From Tahibacter amnicola (lineage in GTDB: Bacteria; Pseudomonadota; Gammaproteobacteria; Xanthomonadales; Rhodanobacteraceae): DNA of 64,000 bases. This document shows, one piece after another, positions 26,697-38,264 of this stretch. The stretch spans positions 1,196,001-1,260,000 of the forward strand of contig NZ_CP104694.1 of NCBI RefSeq assembly GCF_025398735.1, written 5' to 3'. The notes below the pieces were generated by a model, which saw nothing but the letters and a program-made list of their open reading frames with translations, did no database searches and had not been told where the DNA came from. The translations under genes and the position numbers were made by a program. Each line of letters starts with the position of its first letter. Within the stretch, counting starts at the first letter, position 1.

Positions 26697-29600
26697 CTAT
26701 GCGCTCACTGGTGGCAAGGCCACGGCAGGCCGACGGACCCGGAACCAGGCCGCATACAGTGCAGGCAAAAAGAGCAAGGTCAAGGCGGTTGCGACGAAAA
26801 GACCGCCCATGATCGCCACCGCCATCGGGCCGAAGAACGCGCTGCGCGAGAGCGGGATCATGGCAAGGATGGCAGCCAGCGCCGTCAGGACGATCGGCCG
26901 GAAGCGCCGCACCGTCGCATCGACGATGGCTTCCCAGGCTTCGTGGCCCTTGGCGATGTCCTGCTCGATCTGGTCGATCAGGATGACCGAGTTGCGCATG
27001 ATCATGCCGGCCAGGGCGATCGTGCCCAGCATGGCCACGAAGCCGAACGGCACGTTGAACACCAGCAGGAAGAGCGTGACGCCGATCAATCCCAGCGGCG
27101 CGGTCAGGAACACCATGATCGTGCGGCTGAAGCTCTTGAGCTGCAGCATCAGCAGGGTAAGCACGACAAAGATGAAGAGCGGCACGCCGGCGTTGACGGA
27201 CGCCTGGCCCTTGGCCGAGTCCTCCACCGTGCCGCCGGTCTCCAGCAGATAGCCCGCCGGCAATTTCGCGCGCAGGGTCTCCAGCTGGGGAAGGATCTGG
27301 CTGGTGATGGTCGGCGGCTGCAGGACCCCGTCGGTATCACCGCGGACGATGATGGTCGGCAGGCGGTTGCGGCGCCAGATGATGCCTTCTTCCATCGCAT
27401 ATTCCAGTTTTGCGATCTGGCTCAGGGGCACCGTTTTCCCGCTGGTCGTGGGAACGGCGAGGTTCTCCAGGAGCGACAGGCGTGCACGCTCTTCGGCCGG
27501 GCCACGCAGCGAGATCTGGATGAGCTCGTCCTTCTCGCGGTAATGCGAGATCGGCACGCCCGAGAGGGAGCTCTGCAGGAAGTTGGACAGGTCCTGCGAT
27601 GACACGCCGAGCACGCGAGCGCGATCCTGGTCGATCTGCAGGCGGATCACCTTGCTGGGTTCGTCCCAGTCGAGGTTCACGTTACGCATGTGCGGATGCT
27701 TGCGTACGACCTCGGCGACCTGCCGTGCGTACTGGCGGACGGTGGCGATGTCTTCGCCGGAGACGCGGAACTGCACCGGGAAGCCCACGGGCGGGCCGTT
27801 TTCCAGGCGCAACACGCGGCCGCGCAATTCGGGGAAATCCGTTTCGAACAGGCGCAGCAGGGCAGTGCGCAGCTGTTCGCGCTCCTTCGGCCCCTTGGTC
27901 AGCAGCACGAACTGGGCGAAGCTGGCCTGGGGCAGCTGCTGGTCCAGCGGCAGGTAGAAGCGCGGCGAGCCGGTGCCGACATAGCTGACGTAGTTCTCCA
28001 GCTCCGGTCGCTTGGACAGCCAGTTTTCCAGTTTCTCCACTTGTTCGGCGGTGGCCTGGAGCGACGAGCCTTCGGTCAGCTTCATGTCGACCATCAGTTC
28101 CGGCCGGGTTGAATCGGGGAAGAACTGCTGCTGCACGAAGCCGAAGCCGACGATGGAGGCGACAAAGAGGCCGACCGTCGCGCCGATCACCAGCCAGCGA
28201 CGGTGCACGCACCAGTCGACCAGCTCGCGGAAGCGGCGATAGAACACGCTCGCATAGGGATCGTCGTGATGGCCTGCGGGCTCGGCCTCCAGGCGCTGGC
28301 GCAGGCGGCGCGGCAGCAGCTTCACCAGGCCCAGGCGCCACGCGGCGATGCGGGCGGCGAAGGTGCCGGGCTCCGGATCCTTGCGGGCGCCGGCGTGCAT
28401 GTCCGGCAGCAGCTTGTAACCCAGGTAGGGAATGAAGATGACCGCGGCGATCCAGGAAATCACCAGCGCGATCGTGACGACCTGGAAGATCGAGCGGGTG
28501 TACTCGCCGGTGCCGGACTGGGCCGTCGCGATGGGCAGGAACCCGGCAGCAGTGACCAGCGTGCCGGTCAGCATCGGAAAGGCCGTCGAGGTATAGGCGA
28601 AGGCGGCGGCCTTCACCCTGTCGTAGCCTTGTTCCATTTTTACGGCCATCATCTCCACGGCGATGATCGCGTCGTCGACGAGCAGGCCCAGTGCCAGTAC
28701 CAGGGCGCCGAGCGAGATCTTGTGCAGGTCGATGCCGAAGTAGCTCATGGCGGCGAAGGTCATCGCCAGCACGAGCGGGATCGACAGAGCCACGACCAGT
28801 CCTGTACGGAAGCCCAGCGAGAAGAAGCTCACCAGCAGCACGATGATCACGGCTTCGCCGAGCGTGCGGACGAATTCGTCGACCGAGCGCTCCACGGCAT
28901 GCGGCTGGTCCGCCACCCGCGCCAGGTCGAGGCCAACCGGCAGTGTTTCCTGAAGCTTGCGGGTGGTTTTGTCGAGGTCGCGCCCGAGGGCGATGATGTC
29001 GCCGCCCTTCTTCATCGACACCGCAATGCCGATCGCATCCTTGCCCATGAAACGCATGCGCGGCTGCGGCGGATCGCTGTAACCGCGGCGCACTTCGGCG
29101 ACGTCGCCCAGGCGGAACAGCCGGTCGTTGGCGCGGATGGCGATCTCGCGGATCGCCTCGACCGAGTCGAAGGCGCCGGTGGTGCGCAGGTAGATGCGAT
29201 CCGAACCGGTTTCGAAGCTGCCGGACGGCGTGATCGCGTTCTGTTGCTCCAGGGTGCGCTGGACCTGGTCGAAACCCACGCCCAGCGTCGCGAGCTTGGA
29301 GTTGGAGACTTCGATGAAGATCTTTTCGTCCTGCAGACCGATCAGATCCACCTTGGCGACGTTGTTGACGCGCAGCAGCGCCAGTTTCAGCCGGTCGGCG
29401 TAGTCCTTGAGCTGGGCGTAGGAATAGCCATCGCCGGTCAGCGCGTAGATGTTGCCGAAGGTGTCGCCGAACTCGTCATTGAAGAACGGTCCCATCGCGC
29501 CCGGCGGCAAGGTGTGGCGGATATCGCCGACCTTCTTGCGCACCTGGTACCACAGTTCCGGAATGTACCGGGAATCGAGTGAATCCTTGGCCACGACGAT

Positions 29601-29882
29601 GATCTGTGATTCGCCGGGGCGCGCGTAGCTGCGCAGGAACTCCAGGTCGGGAAGCTCCTGCAGTTTCTTCTCGATTTTCTCGGTGATCTGTTCGTTGATC
29701 TCGGTGGCCGTTGCCCCGGGCCACTGGGTGTTGATCACCATTGCCTTGAAGGTGAATGGCGGATCTTCGGACTGGCCCAGCGAGCTGTAGGCGAAGACGC
29801 CGATGATCGCCAGCATCACGATGAAATAGCGCACCACGGATTGGTTGCGCAGCGCCCATTCGGAAAGATTGAATCGCGTCAT
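26697..29882 (-). CDS. RND efflux permease (AcrB/MexB superfamily)
   Basis: A 1061-residue inner-membrane proton-driven exporter. It has the usual two repeats of one helix, a large periplasmic loop and five more helices. The proton-relay Asp pair is in LGLLVDDAIIAVEMM, and helix-1 follows EWALRNQSVVRYFIVML. Length and layout are normal for the family. Its divergence from classical MexB (for example the N-terminal NLSEWALRNQSV) points to the less-studied RND clade that pairs with one lipoprotein adaptor and a TetR repressor. The adaptor gene lies upstream, separated by 178 bases holding two hairpins. TolC from the same region may complete the pump. Substrates are unknown. Confidence 0.93.
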   Translation of the reverse strand: MTRFNLSEWALRNQSVVRYFIVMLAIIGVFAYSSLGQSEDPPFTFKAMVINTQWPGATATEINEQITEKIEKKLQELPDLEFLRSYARPGESQIIVVAKDSLDSRYIPELWYQVRKKVGDIRHTLPPGAMGPFFNDEFGDTFGNIYALTGDGYSYAQLKDYADRLKLALLRVNNVAKVDLIGLQDEKIFIEVSNSKLATLGVGFDQVQRTLEQQNAITPSGSFETGSDRIYLRTTGAFDSVEAIREIAIRANDRLFRLGDVAEVRRGYSDPPQPRMRFMGKDAIGIAVSMKKGGDIIALGRDLDKTTRKLQETLPVGLDLARVADQPHAVERSVDEFVRTLGEAVIIVLLVSFFSLGFRTGLVVALSIPLVLAMTFAAMSYFGIDLHKISLGALVLALGLLVDDAIIAVEMMAVKMEQGYDRVKAAAFAYTSTAFPMLTGTLVTAAGFLPIATAQSGTGEYTRSIFQVVTIALVISWIAAVIFIPYLGYKLLPDMHAGARKDPEPGTFAARIAAWRLGLVKLLPRRLRQRLEAEPAGHHDDPYASVFYRRFRELVDWCVHRRWLVIGATVGLFVASIVGFGFVQQQFFPDSTRPELMVDMKLTEGSSLQATAEQVEKLENWLSKRPELENYVSYVGTGSPRFYLPLDQQLPQASFAQFVLLTKGPKEREQLRTALLRLFETDFPELRGRVLRLENGPPVGFPVQFRVSGEDIATVRQYARQVAEVVRKHPHMRNVNLDWDEPSKVIRLQIDQDRARVLGVSSQDLSNFLQSSLSGVPISHYREKDELIQISLRGPAEERARLSLLENLAVPTTSGKTVPLSQIAKLEYAMEEGIIWRRNRLPTIIVRGDTDGVLQPPTITSQILPQLETLRAKLPAGYLLETGGTVEDSAKGQASVNAGVPLFIFVVLTLLMLQLKSFSRTIMVFLTAPLGLIGVTLFLLVFNVPFGFVAMLGTIALAGMIMRNSVILIDQIEQDIAKGHEAWEAIVDATVRRFRPIVLTALAAILAMIPLSRSAFFGPMAVAIMGGLFVATALTLLFLPALYAAWFRVRRPAVALPPVSA

Positions 29883-29895
29883 TGTGGATTATGCT

Positions 29896-29921
29896 GAGAA
29901 TGCCGACCGGGCGGCATTCTC
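29896..29921 (-). promoter_or_regulatory. Hairpin in the leader of the RND permease gene
   Basis: GAGAATGCC (29896-29904) and GGCATTCTC (29913-29921) form a perfect 9-base-pair stem. It ends 13 bases before the permease ATG, where no good Shine-Dalgarno is visible. It may affect translation or mRNA processing between adaptor and permease. Confidence 0.4.
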
Positions 29922-29989
29922 CCTGATCTGGCCCGGGAAGGAAGACGCCAGGCCTTGCGCCGGGCGTCCGTACGAATCAAAGGAGCCCT

Positions 29990-30039
29990 GTCCGCTGCCA
30001 GGCTGCCGGAGGGAGGGGAGGGAGCAGCGGGCAGCGGAC
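29990..30039 (-). promoter_or_regulatory. Long-loop inverted repeat after the adaptor gene
   Basis: GTCCGCTGCC (29990-29999) and GGCAGCGGAC (30030-30039) are perfect 10-base arms around a purine-rich loop, 22 bases past the adaptor stop. An attenuator or processing hairpin is possible. There is no U-tract. Confidence 0.35.
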
Positions 30040-30060
30040 GGGCTTTGGAAAACGCTGGCG

Positions 30061-31167
30061 TCAGAGCGTTAGGGGCTTGTTCGCCTGGTCGACCGGATTG
30101 ACCGCCTGGCCTTCGCGCAGCTTGTGCACGCCGGCGATGACGATCCAGTCCTTGGCCTCGACACCTGCCTGCAGCACCACGCCCTGTTCGCGGTAGGCCG
30201 CGACGGTGACCGGATTCAGATGCACCTGGCGGGTCGCCGGATCGAGCTTCCATACAGCCGGCTTGCCGTCCTTCTCGTACAGCGCGGAAAGCGGCACGGT
30301 ATGCGCGTCGCCACCGGTGCTGTCGGCGAAATAGACCCGCGCCGTCTGGCCCAGCTTGACCGAGGCGGAGTCGCCGCCCAGGGCCACGCGGACGCGATAG
30401 GTGCGGGTCGTGGCGTCGGCGTCCGGGGCAATCTCGCGCAGGGTGCCGGTGAGGTACTTGCCGCTCTCGGCCCACAGCTCGATCGTGGCGGGTTGGTCCT
30501 TCTGGTAGTTTGCGATGCGGCCTTCCGGCACGCTGATCTCGACTTCACGCTCGCCGTTACGGGCGAGGGTGGCGATCGTCTGGCCCGGGCCGACGACCTG
30601 GCCGGCTTCGGCGGTGATGGTCGTGATGACGCCGTCCTGGTCTGCCTTGAGGGCGGTGTAGCCGGCCTGGTTCTGGGCGACGTTAAGGGCAGCGCGTGCC
30701 TCCGTGGCGCGGGCGGTTGCCGCCTTGAGGCGGTTGTCCACGGCATCGAACTGGGTTTCGCTGACAAAATTCTTGCCACGCAGGGCGTTGTACCGGTCGC
30801 GCTCGGCCTTGGCCATGGCCAGGTCCGCTTCGGCCGCCGCCACGCCGGCGCGGGCGCTGGAGGCTTGCAGGTTCAGATCCTGCGGATCCAGCTCGGCGAT
30901 CAGGTCGCCCGCTTTCACATGTGCGCCGACGTCGACATAGCGACGCTTGATCTTGCCGCCGACGCGGAAGCCCAGTGCACTCTCATAACGGGCCTTTACG
31001 TCGCCGGAGTAGATCGTACCGGCCTGGGCGGCCGCGGTGTCAGGCTGGGCGACGATGGCGGGGCGGATCGGATCCTGGACTTCGGCGCGGGTGCTGCAGC
31101 CGGCGAGCCAGATCGTCGACGCAATCAGGGCGAATCCCATTCCGAAGCGAGTGAGCGGGGAACGCAT
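30061..31167 (-). CDS. RND efflux periplasmic adaptor lipoprotein
   Basis: A 368-residue membrane-fusion protein. A lipobox (IWLAGC, Cys24) predicts a lipid anchor. It then has a barrel-sandwich/lipoyl half (VGGKIKRRYVDVGAHVKAGDLIAELD), a helical hairpin (about 85-150), the second lipoyl half (GVITTITAEAGQVVGPGQ) and beta-barrel domains. It links the inner-membrane permease to an outer-membrane channel. I chose 31167 because AAAGGAT precedes it and the signal peptide then has normal length. It is the first gene of the efflux operon, divergent from the TetR gene. Confidence 0.92.
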   Translation of the reverse strand: MRSPLTRFGMGFALIASTIWLAGCSTRAEVQDPIRPAIVAQPDTAAAQAGTIYSGDVKARYESALGFRVGGKIKRRYVDVGAHVKAGDLIAELDPQDLNLQASSARAGVAAAEADLAMAKAERDRYNALRGKNFVSETQFDAVDNRLKAATARATEARAALNVAQNQAGYTALKADQDGVITTITAEAGQVVGPGQTIATLARNGEREVEISVPEGRIANYQKDQPATIELWAESGKYLTGTLREIAPDADATTRTYRVRVALGGDSASVKLGQTARVYFADSTGGDAHTVPLSALYEKDGKPAVWKLDPATRQVHLNPVTVAAYREQGVVLQAGVEAKDWIVIAGVHKLREGQAVNPVDQANKPLTL

Positions 31168-31205
31168 TGGTACAATCCTTTCGTACAACGTACGGGGGAG
31201 GGAGG

Positions 31206-31260
31206 GTTTACCTAAACTGCCCGGTACAGTATCATTACTAAACTGAACTGTCTAGTATTC
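31206..31260. promoter_or_regulatory. Divergent promoter/operator of the efflux operon and tetR-type gene
   Basis: Two direct copies of CTAAACTG (31212-31219 and 31238-31245) lie exactly 26 bases apart. The second is part of TACTA-N12-TAGTA (31236-31257). This is the only AT-rich stretch in the 101-base gap. The arrangement fits a TetR-type autorepressor site controlling both directions. Confidence 0.5.
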
Positions 31261-31268
31261 ATTCGTCT

Positions 31269-31904
31269 ATGTCATCTGTGTTGAAACAACCCGCCCCAGG
31301 GCGACCGAAAGACCTCGAAAAACGGGCCGCCATCCTGGACGCGGGCAAGCGCCTGTTTCCCCGTCAGGGTTTCGAGGGCACCAGCATGGATGCGATCGCC
31401 GCGGAAGCCGGCGTATCGAAACTCACCGTGTACAGCCACTTCACGGACAAGGAGACCCTGTTCCGCGAGGTGATCCAGGCCAAGTGCGAGGAGCAGCTGC
31501 CCCTGAGCCTGTTCCTGGCGGACCTGGACGGCCCGATCCGCGGCCAGCTGATGACCATCGCGCGCGCGTTCTTCACGCTGATCACCAGCGAGGACGCAAT
31601 TTCCCTGCACCGCATGATGACGGCGCAGACCCAGCAGTCGATGAAGCTGGCGCAGATGTTCTGGGAGGCCGGTCCCAAGCGCCTGCAGGACTCCTTCGAG
31701 ATGTTCCTGCGTGCCGAGATCGCAGCGGGACAGCTCGACATCCCTGATCCGCGCCGCGCCACCGGGCAGTTCTTCTGCCTGCTCAAGGGTGAACTGCACG
31801 CGCGGATGATGTTCGGCTGTTGCGATCCGATCTCTGACCTGGACGTCGGCGCGCACCTGGAAGCCACGGTCGACCTGTTCTTGCGCGCCTATTCCCCGCG
31901 TTGA
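31269..31904 (+). CDS. TetR/AcrR family transcriptional regulator
   Basis: A 211-residue protein. The N-terminal TetR DNA-binding domain has RAAILDAGKRLFPRQGFEGT followed by the recognition helix region IAAEAGVSKLTVYSHFTDKETLF. A C-terminal ligand and dimer domain follows, with MFGCCDPISDLD near residue 180. It is transcribed divergently from the RND operon across a short region with repeated CTAAACTG motifs, so it most likely represses that operon and itself. The inducer is unknown. Confidence 0.9.
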   Translation: MSSVLKQPAPGRPKDLEKRAAILDAGKRLFPRQGFEGTSMDAIAAEAGVSKLTVYSHFTDKETLFREVIQAKCEEQLPLSLFLADLDGPIRGQLMTIARAFFTLITSEDAISLHRMMTAQTQQSMKLAQMFWEAGPKRLQDSFEMFLRAEIAAGQLDIPDPRRATGQFFCLLKGELHARMMFGCCDPISDLDVGAHLEATVDLFLRAYSPR

Positions 31905-31944
31905 TTGGCGCCGGCCGCCCGCTTCATGGTTGAATGCGCGCCTG

Positions 31945-33960
<2,016 letters not shown>

Positions 33961-33989
33961 TGGCCGATGGCGCGCGGCAATTCCTGCCG

Positions 33990-34860
33990 CGCGCCACGTG
34001 ACGCTCAGTCGATCCAGGGCATTGCCGGCATTCACCCTCATCTGTCTGGCGCTCGGCTGTGCCGATGTCGGTGGTGCCCACATGGCGTGGGAGACGACGT
34101 TGATCCCAGTCGTGGTTGTTGTCGTCCGGCCGCCCGGCATTGACCAGGGGGCTGTCCGCCTTCGGCAACGCCACGAGGGTGTCTCCGCGCGATCGGCCAG
34201 GACCTCCAGTTTCGGATCCGTGCCAGCGGGCAGGTTGCCCGGGCCGGCATTGACGCTTCCGCCGGACGGATCGTGGATGAGGCTGTACTCGGGCATGAAT
34301 GCGCCCACGATATCCGAGCCTTGACCGCCAAACAGCACGCTGTTGGTCATCCACCGCCACGGTGGCCAGCACGATTGTCATGGAACTGCACCTGGTGACC
34401 GTTCAGCCTGGAATCCACCCGGAAATCCGGTGCGTCCATGGCAGCGATTGCGCCACCCTCCTGCACGGCGCGATTGCCCCTGAACGCCACGCGATCGAGT
34501 TCGATCTCCCCTTTACCGGCGTAGAGGGCACCGCCGCGGACTGCCGAATTGCCGAGGAATTCGCAATCCGTGAAAACAACGGCCGCATCCGTTGACCACA
34601 CGGCACCACCGTCCTCGGATGACCTGCCGCGCATGAACCGTAGAGAGGTCAGTTCTACCCGAAGGTCCACGTCGACCGGAGTCGGACCTTGGATGCGGAA
34701 AATCCGCGAACGATTGCCTCCATCCAGCGTCACCGTCTGGCCGGGGCTGGCAGCGATCTGCACGTCGTCGGTGACAAGAATTTCCCCGGAGGTCAGCCGG
34801 ATCGGTGCCTTGATGGAGGTGGCGAAACGACGCGCGGCGGATCACGCCGCGTGTCGTTCC
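33990..34860 (-). pseudogene. Decayed fourth copy of the choice-of-anchor-Q beta-helix gene
   Basis: Fragments homologous to the three intact neighbours are scattered over frames: LTSGEILVTDDVQI and RSSEDGGAVWSTDA (one frame), TNSVLFGGQGSDIVGAF and GNLPAGTDPKLEVLADRAE (a second), then TLVALPKADSPLVNAG and DIGTAERQ (a third). The N-terminal signal region is missing, the middle has a large deletion joined to a frame change, and no IFRDGF-type tail remains in any frame. It lies directly after the 34883-36448 gene, as the outermost copy of the tandem array. Multiple lesions make true decay certain, unlike the single-base lesions in waaA and the DUF2333 gene. Confidence 0.75.
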
Positions 34861-34882
34861 GAACGATCAGCGCAGGGGGGCG

Positions 34883-36448
34883 TCAGTCCTCGAAGCGGTC
34901 ACGAAAGAGAATGTCTTCGAACGCCTGGCGCTCGGCTGCGCCGATATCGGGCCGGGGGCCGACGAGGCGGGGGGCGCCGCGCTGGTCCTTGTCACCGTCG
35001 CCGGAGGCGAGGGCGCCCGCAGCGTCGAGCAATACGCTGCCCGGCAAAGGCAGCATGACGAGGGTCCTGCCGCCAAGGTCGGCCAGGGGGCCCAGTTGCG
35101 GATCGAGGCCGTCCGGCAGGTTGCCGTCGCCGGCGATGACCGTTGCTCCCGCGGGATTTCCGACAAGGCTGTACTCCGTGGCGAATGTGCCCGCAATGTC
35201 CGCGTTCGTCGCGCCGAAGAGCACGCTGTTGCGCACGACAGCGGGATCACTGCCCCGGTGGATGATGGCGGCGCCGGCTTCATCGGTGTTGTAGGCGACG
35301 GTCGTTCCGGCCAGCAGCAGGGTTGTATTGGGGCCTGTCACGAGGGCGCCGCCATCCCGGAGCGTCAGGTTCTGATGGAATGTTGAATGCCAGATGCGCA
35401 GCTGCCCCACATCCGTGAACGCGATCGCGCCACCGTCGCGCGAAGATTCGTTCTTGTGAAAAAGCGAGCGCACGCTATCGACATTCGCGGTGTTGCCGTA
35501 GATCGCGCCACCCGCGCCGTGGGCGACATTGCGCTGGAAGACGGTGTCGCCAATGTGCGCGGTAATGGGAATGTCGGGCTCGTCCACCTTCGGTTCTACC
35601 GCCAGCGCGCCGCCGTGGTCTGCCTGGTTGAAATTTCCCGTAAAGCGGCTCTTTTCGACCGTGAGATACGCACCGCGAACCGAAAGGCCGGCGCCGCTGG
35701 ATTCGATCGGGCCGCGACCCCCGCCGGTCACGCGGTTGTAGGCGAAGACGCTTTCGGAGAAGGTGGTCGTGTTCGCATCGATTGCGGCAGCCCCACCACG
35801 GGTCTGGCAGAAATTCTCGCCAAAGGCGAGGCTGGCCCCATTCACCGTGTCAACGTCAGTGACGTGCAATGCGCCACCCGAGACGTCGGCAGCGTTGTCC
35901 CAGAACGTCGTGTGACTCAGTTGCAGCGTCTGCGCCTGGGATACGTCGAGCGCGCCGCCAGAATACCCGGCGCGATTGAGCGTGAACGCGCTGCCCCAGA
36001 GGGTTAGGTTGGTCTTGCGCGCCACGATGGCTCCGCCGCTTTCGGTGCTGTATCCGTTGATGAATCGAAGGCGCGACAAATTCACCTCCAGCAGATTCGC
36101 CGCGTTGACGGGTGGCTCGATCCGGAAAATGCGGTGGTGATCCGCTGAAATCGCGACCTGACTCAGGGTGATGCTGCCGATGAACACCGAGTCCGTGATG
36201 ACGATTTCGCCCGATCGAAGCGAGATGGGCTCCTGGACGAGGTCGGATATCTGGATGAAGTCCGGTGCCGCGTCAGAATTGGGGTGCGCATTCGCCTGAG
36301 TGACCGCCTCGCGCAGGCTGCCCGGGCCGCTATCAGCCGACGTGGTGACGAAGTACGTTGCGGCCTGCGTGTCCGCAACGCAAATCAAAAGGGATATTGC
36401 CGCGATGTACCGCGGTGCGCTGCCGCGCCGGGGAAGGTGTCCTGCCAT
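34883..36448 (-). CDS. Secreted choice-of-anchor-Q beta-helix protein, copy C
   Basis: A 521-residue exported protein. A signal peptide ends near DTQA, then comes the repeat-leader motif TTSADSGPGSLREAVTQAN (CSLREA-like), about 380 residues of parallel beta-helix repeats rich in GGA(I/L) and NNxA steps, and the choice-of-anchor-Q C-terminal region (GNLPDGLDPQLGPLADLGGRTL, DIGAAERQ). It ends in FEDILFRDRFED. I chose the ATG at 36448, six bases after GGAG; a GTG at 36460 is possible. Base composition looks somewhat AT-richer than neighbouring housekeeping genes. It is probably a cell-surface or secreted protein. Ligand and function are unknown. Confidence 0.85.
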   Translation of the reverse strand: MAGHLPRRGSAPRYIAAISLLICVADTQAATYFVTTSADSGPGSLREAVTQANAHPNSDAAPDFIQISDLVQEPISLRSGEIVITDSVFIGSITLSQVAISADHHRIFRIEPPVNAANLLEVNLSRLRFINGYSTESGGAIVARKTNLTLWGSAFTLNRAGYSGGALDVSQAQTLQLSHTTFWDNAADVSGGALHVTDVDTVNGASLAFGENFCQTRGGAAAIDANTTTFSESVFAYNRVTGGGRGPIESSGAGLSVRGAYLTVEKSRFTGNFNQADHGGALAVEPKVDEPDIPITAHIGDTVFQRNVAHGAGGAIYGNTANVDSVRSLFHKNESSRDGGAIAFTDVGQLRIWHSTFHQNLTLRDGGALVTGPNTTLLLAGTTVAYNTDEAGAAIIHRGSDPAVVRNSVLFGATNADIAGTFATEYSLVGNPAGATVIAGDGNLPDGLDPQLGPLADLGGRTLVMLPLPGSVLLDAAGALASGDGDKDQRGAPRLVGPRPDIGAAERQAFEDILFRDRFED

Positions 36449-36647
36449 GGTCTGCTCCACGGTGTAACGTCCGCGGCAACAGCGCCGCCTGGGGCAAGAC
36501 GCATGGCAGGCGCATCGGTTGACTGACCGGGACGACGGGAACAGGTTGCGGCAGGCACCTTCGTAGCGCAGGCAGCGGTGCCGGGTGGGTCAGGTACCCA
36601 GTGACTTCCGCGCCGCCCCGTAGCGGGCATGTGAACGGTGCGGCTCG

Positions 36648-38264
36648 TCAACGAAGGCTGCTTCCCGTTCCTTGGTCAAATCCGTCACGAAAGATCCCGT
36701 CGCTGAATGCATGCGTTTCAGCGGCGCCGATATCCGTCCGTGCCCCATTCACGCGGGGCAACCCGCGCTGGTCTTGCGTGTGATCAGGATCGGCAACGGG
36801 GTCACCGGCATCGATTAGAGGGCTGCCTGGCAGTGGCATCATGACCCGGGACGAGCCTCCCTGGTCGGAGAAGGCACCCAGCTGGGGATCTGTTCCTGCC
36901 GGCAGGTTGCCGGTGCCGCCAATCAGCGTCGCCGCCGACGGGTCAGAAATCAGGCAGTAGCTGGGTGTGAATTTGCCGGCGAGGTCGGTGCCCGAACGAC
37001 TGAAAACGACCGTATTCCGCAGCTGGGCAGGTGAATCGCCTTCGTAACGGATGGCGAGTCCGTCGCCGGAACCGCCCAGGTGAGTGAGAGTGCCTCCCGT
37101 GATTGACAGGTCGACACCCGGCCTGACATGGATGGCGCCGCCTTGCGCAGAGTGACTGTCGTGCAGGGTCGAGTTCCACAGCGTCAGGCTGCCGGCCTCG
37201 GAATGGTGGATCACGCCGCCCGTCCGGTCGGCGTTGTTCGACCAGAACAGGGATCGATCGACGACGAGCGTTGCACGCCTGGCGATGATGGCGCCGCCGC
37301 GCTCGTATGCCGAATTGTAATCGAAGGTGGATTCATCGATCTGTGCTGTGATGAGGTTGGGCGCCGCACCGCGCGCTTGCAGGGACAACGCCCCGCCGTC
37401 CCAGAACGACGTGCTGTTGTAGAGCGTGGATGAGCGAATTTCGACGCGATCCCCTTCGACGTGGAGGGCGCCGCCCGACCCCCTTGGAGGATTGGCGTTG
37501 GTCGGGTGAACCTGATTGTTGCCAAACAGACTGTGGTCGACGCGGGTGACGCCGACGATGGCGGAAACGGCGCCGCCGGTTCCTTCACCCACATTGCTTT
37601 TCAGCGTGCTGTCGACAATCTGCAATTCGTCCATGTTGACAGCGCGGATCGCGCCGCCGTCTCCCAGGGCGTGATTACCGTAAAATTGTGTTGATCGAAT
37701 CACGAGGCGGGCGGCATCGCTGGTGTAGATGGCGCCGCCTTCCTGGCCGGTATTGTCGGAGAAGACGCAATGGGAAATGGACACATTGGCACCTTGAGCC
37801 AGAAGAGCGCCGCCATTTGCCAGTGGAAGTGAGTCACCGTTCTGGAATGTCAGGTGGCTGAGGCTGACGTCGATCGGGCTGGCGGAGCCCGTAGGTGCTG
37901 CGACGGACAAGAGCCTGGAACCGATTGCCCGCAGCGTGATCGGGGCGTCCCTGCTGGCCGTGATGGTCACGCTGTCGGTGATAGCCATCGGCCCTGACGT
38001 GACCTGCACGGTGCCCGACAGCCCAGCCTGAAACGTAATCTGGTCGGGTGTCGCAGAAGGCGATGCGTTCGCTTGGGCGATGGCGTCGCGCAAGCTGCCT
38101 GGACCGCTGTCGTTCACGTTTGTCACCACGAATTCGCTGGCCTGCGCGGTTCCAACACCGCACAGGAAGGTCAAGGCAACGATCCTGCAGTCGCGAAGGG
38201 ATCGCCTGCGCGGACGTATCAAAGCGATGGGTGGTGCAGATGCGTGCGAGTTGTTCACAACCAT
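36648..38264 (-). CDS. Secreted choice-of-anchor-Q beta-helix protein, copy B
   Basis: A 538-residue paralog of its two neighbours. The N-terminal signal is basic (RPRRRSLRDCR) with hydrophobic core IVALTFLCGVGTAQA. Then NDSGPGSLRDAIAQANASPS, beta-helix repeats with FSDNTGQEGGAIYTSD and VDRSLFWSNNADRTGGVIHHS, and the choice-of-anchor-Q end GNLPAGTDPQLGAFSDQGGSS, DIGAAETHA. The tail FSDGIFRDGFDQG is followed by a few extra residues. GGAG lies just ahead of the ATG at 38264. It is separated from copy C by about 200 bases, so each copy may have its own promoter. Confidence 0.85.
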   Translation of the reverse strand: MVVNNSHASAPPIALIRPRRRSLRDCRIVALTFLCGVGTAQASEFVVTNVNDSGPGSLRDAIAQANASPSATPDQITFQAGLSGTVQVTSGPMAITDSVTITASRDAPITLRAIGSRLLSVAAPTGSASPIDVSLSHLTFQNGDSLPLANGGALLAQGANVSISHCVFSDNTGQEGGAIYTSDAARLVIRSTQFYGNHALGDGGAIRAVNMDELQIVDSTLKSNVGEGTGGAVSAIVGVTRVDHSLFGNNQVHPTNANPPRGSGGALHVEGDRVEIRSSTLYNSTSFWDGGALSLQARGAAPNLITAQIDESTFDYNSAYERGGAIIARRATLVVDRSLFWSNNADRTGGVIHHSEAGSLTLWNSTLHDSHSAQGGAIHVRPGVDLSITGGTLTHLGGSGDGLAIRYEGDSPAQLRNTVVFSRSGTDLAGKFTPSYCLISDPSAATLIGGTGNLPAGTDPQLGAFSDQGGSSRVMMPLPGSPLIDAGDPVADPDHTQDQRGLPRVNGARTDIGAAETHAFSDGIFRDGFDQGTGSSLR

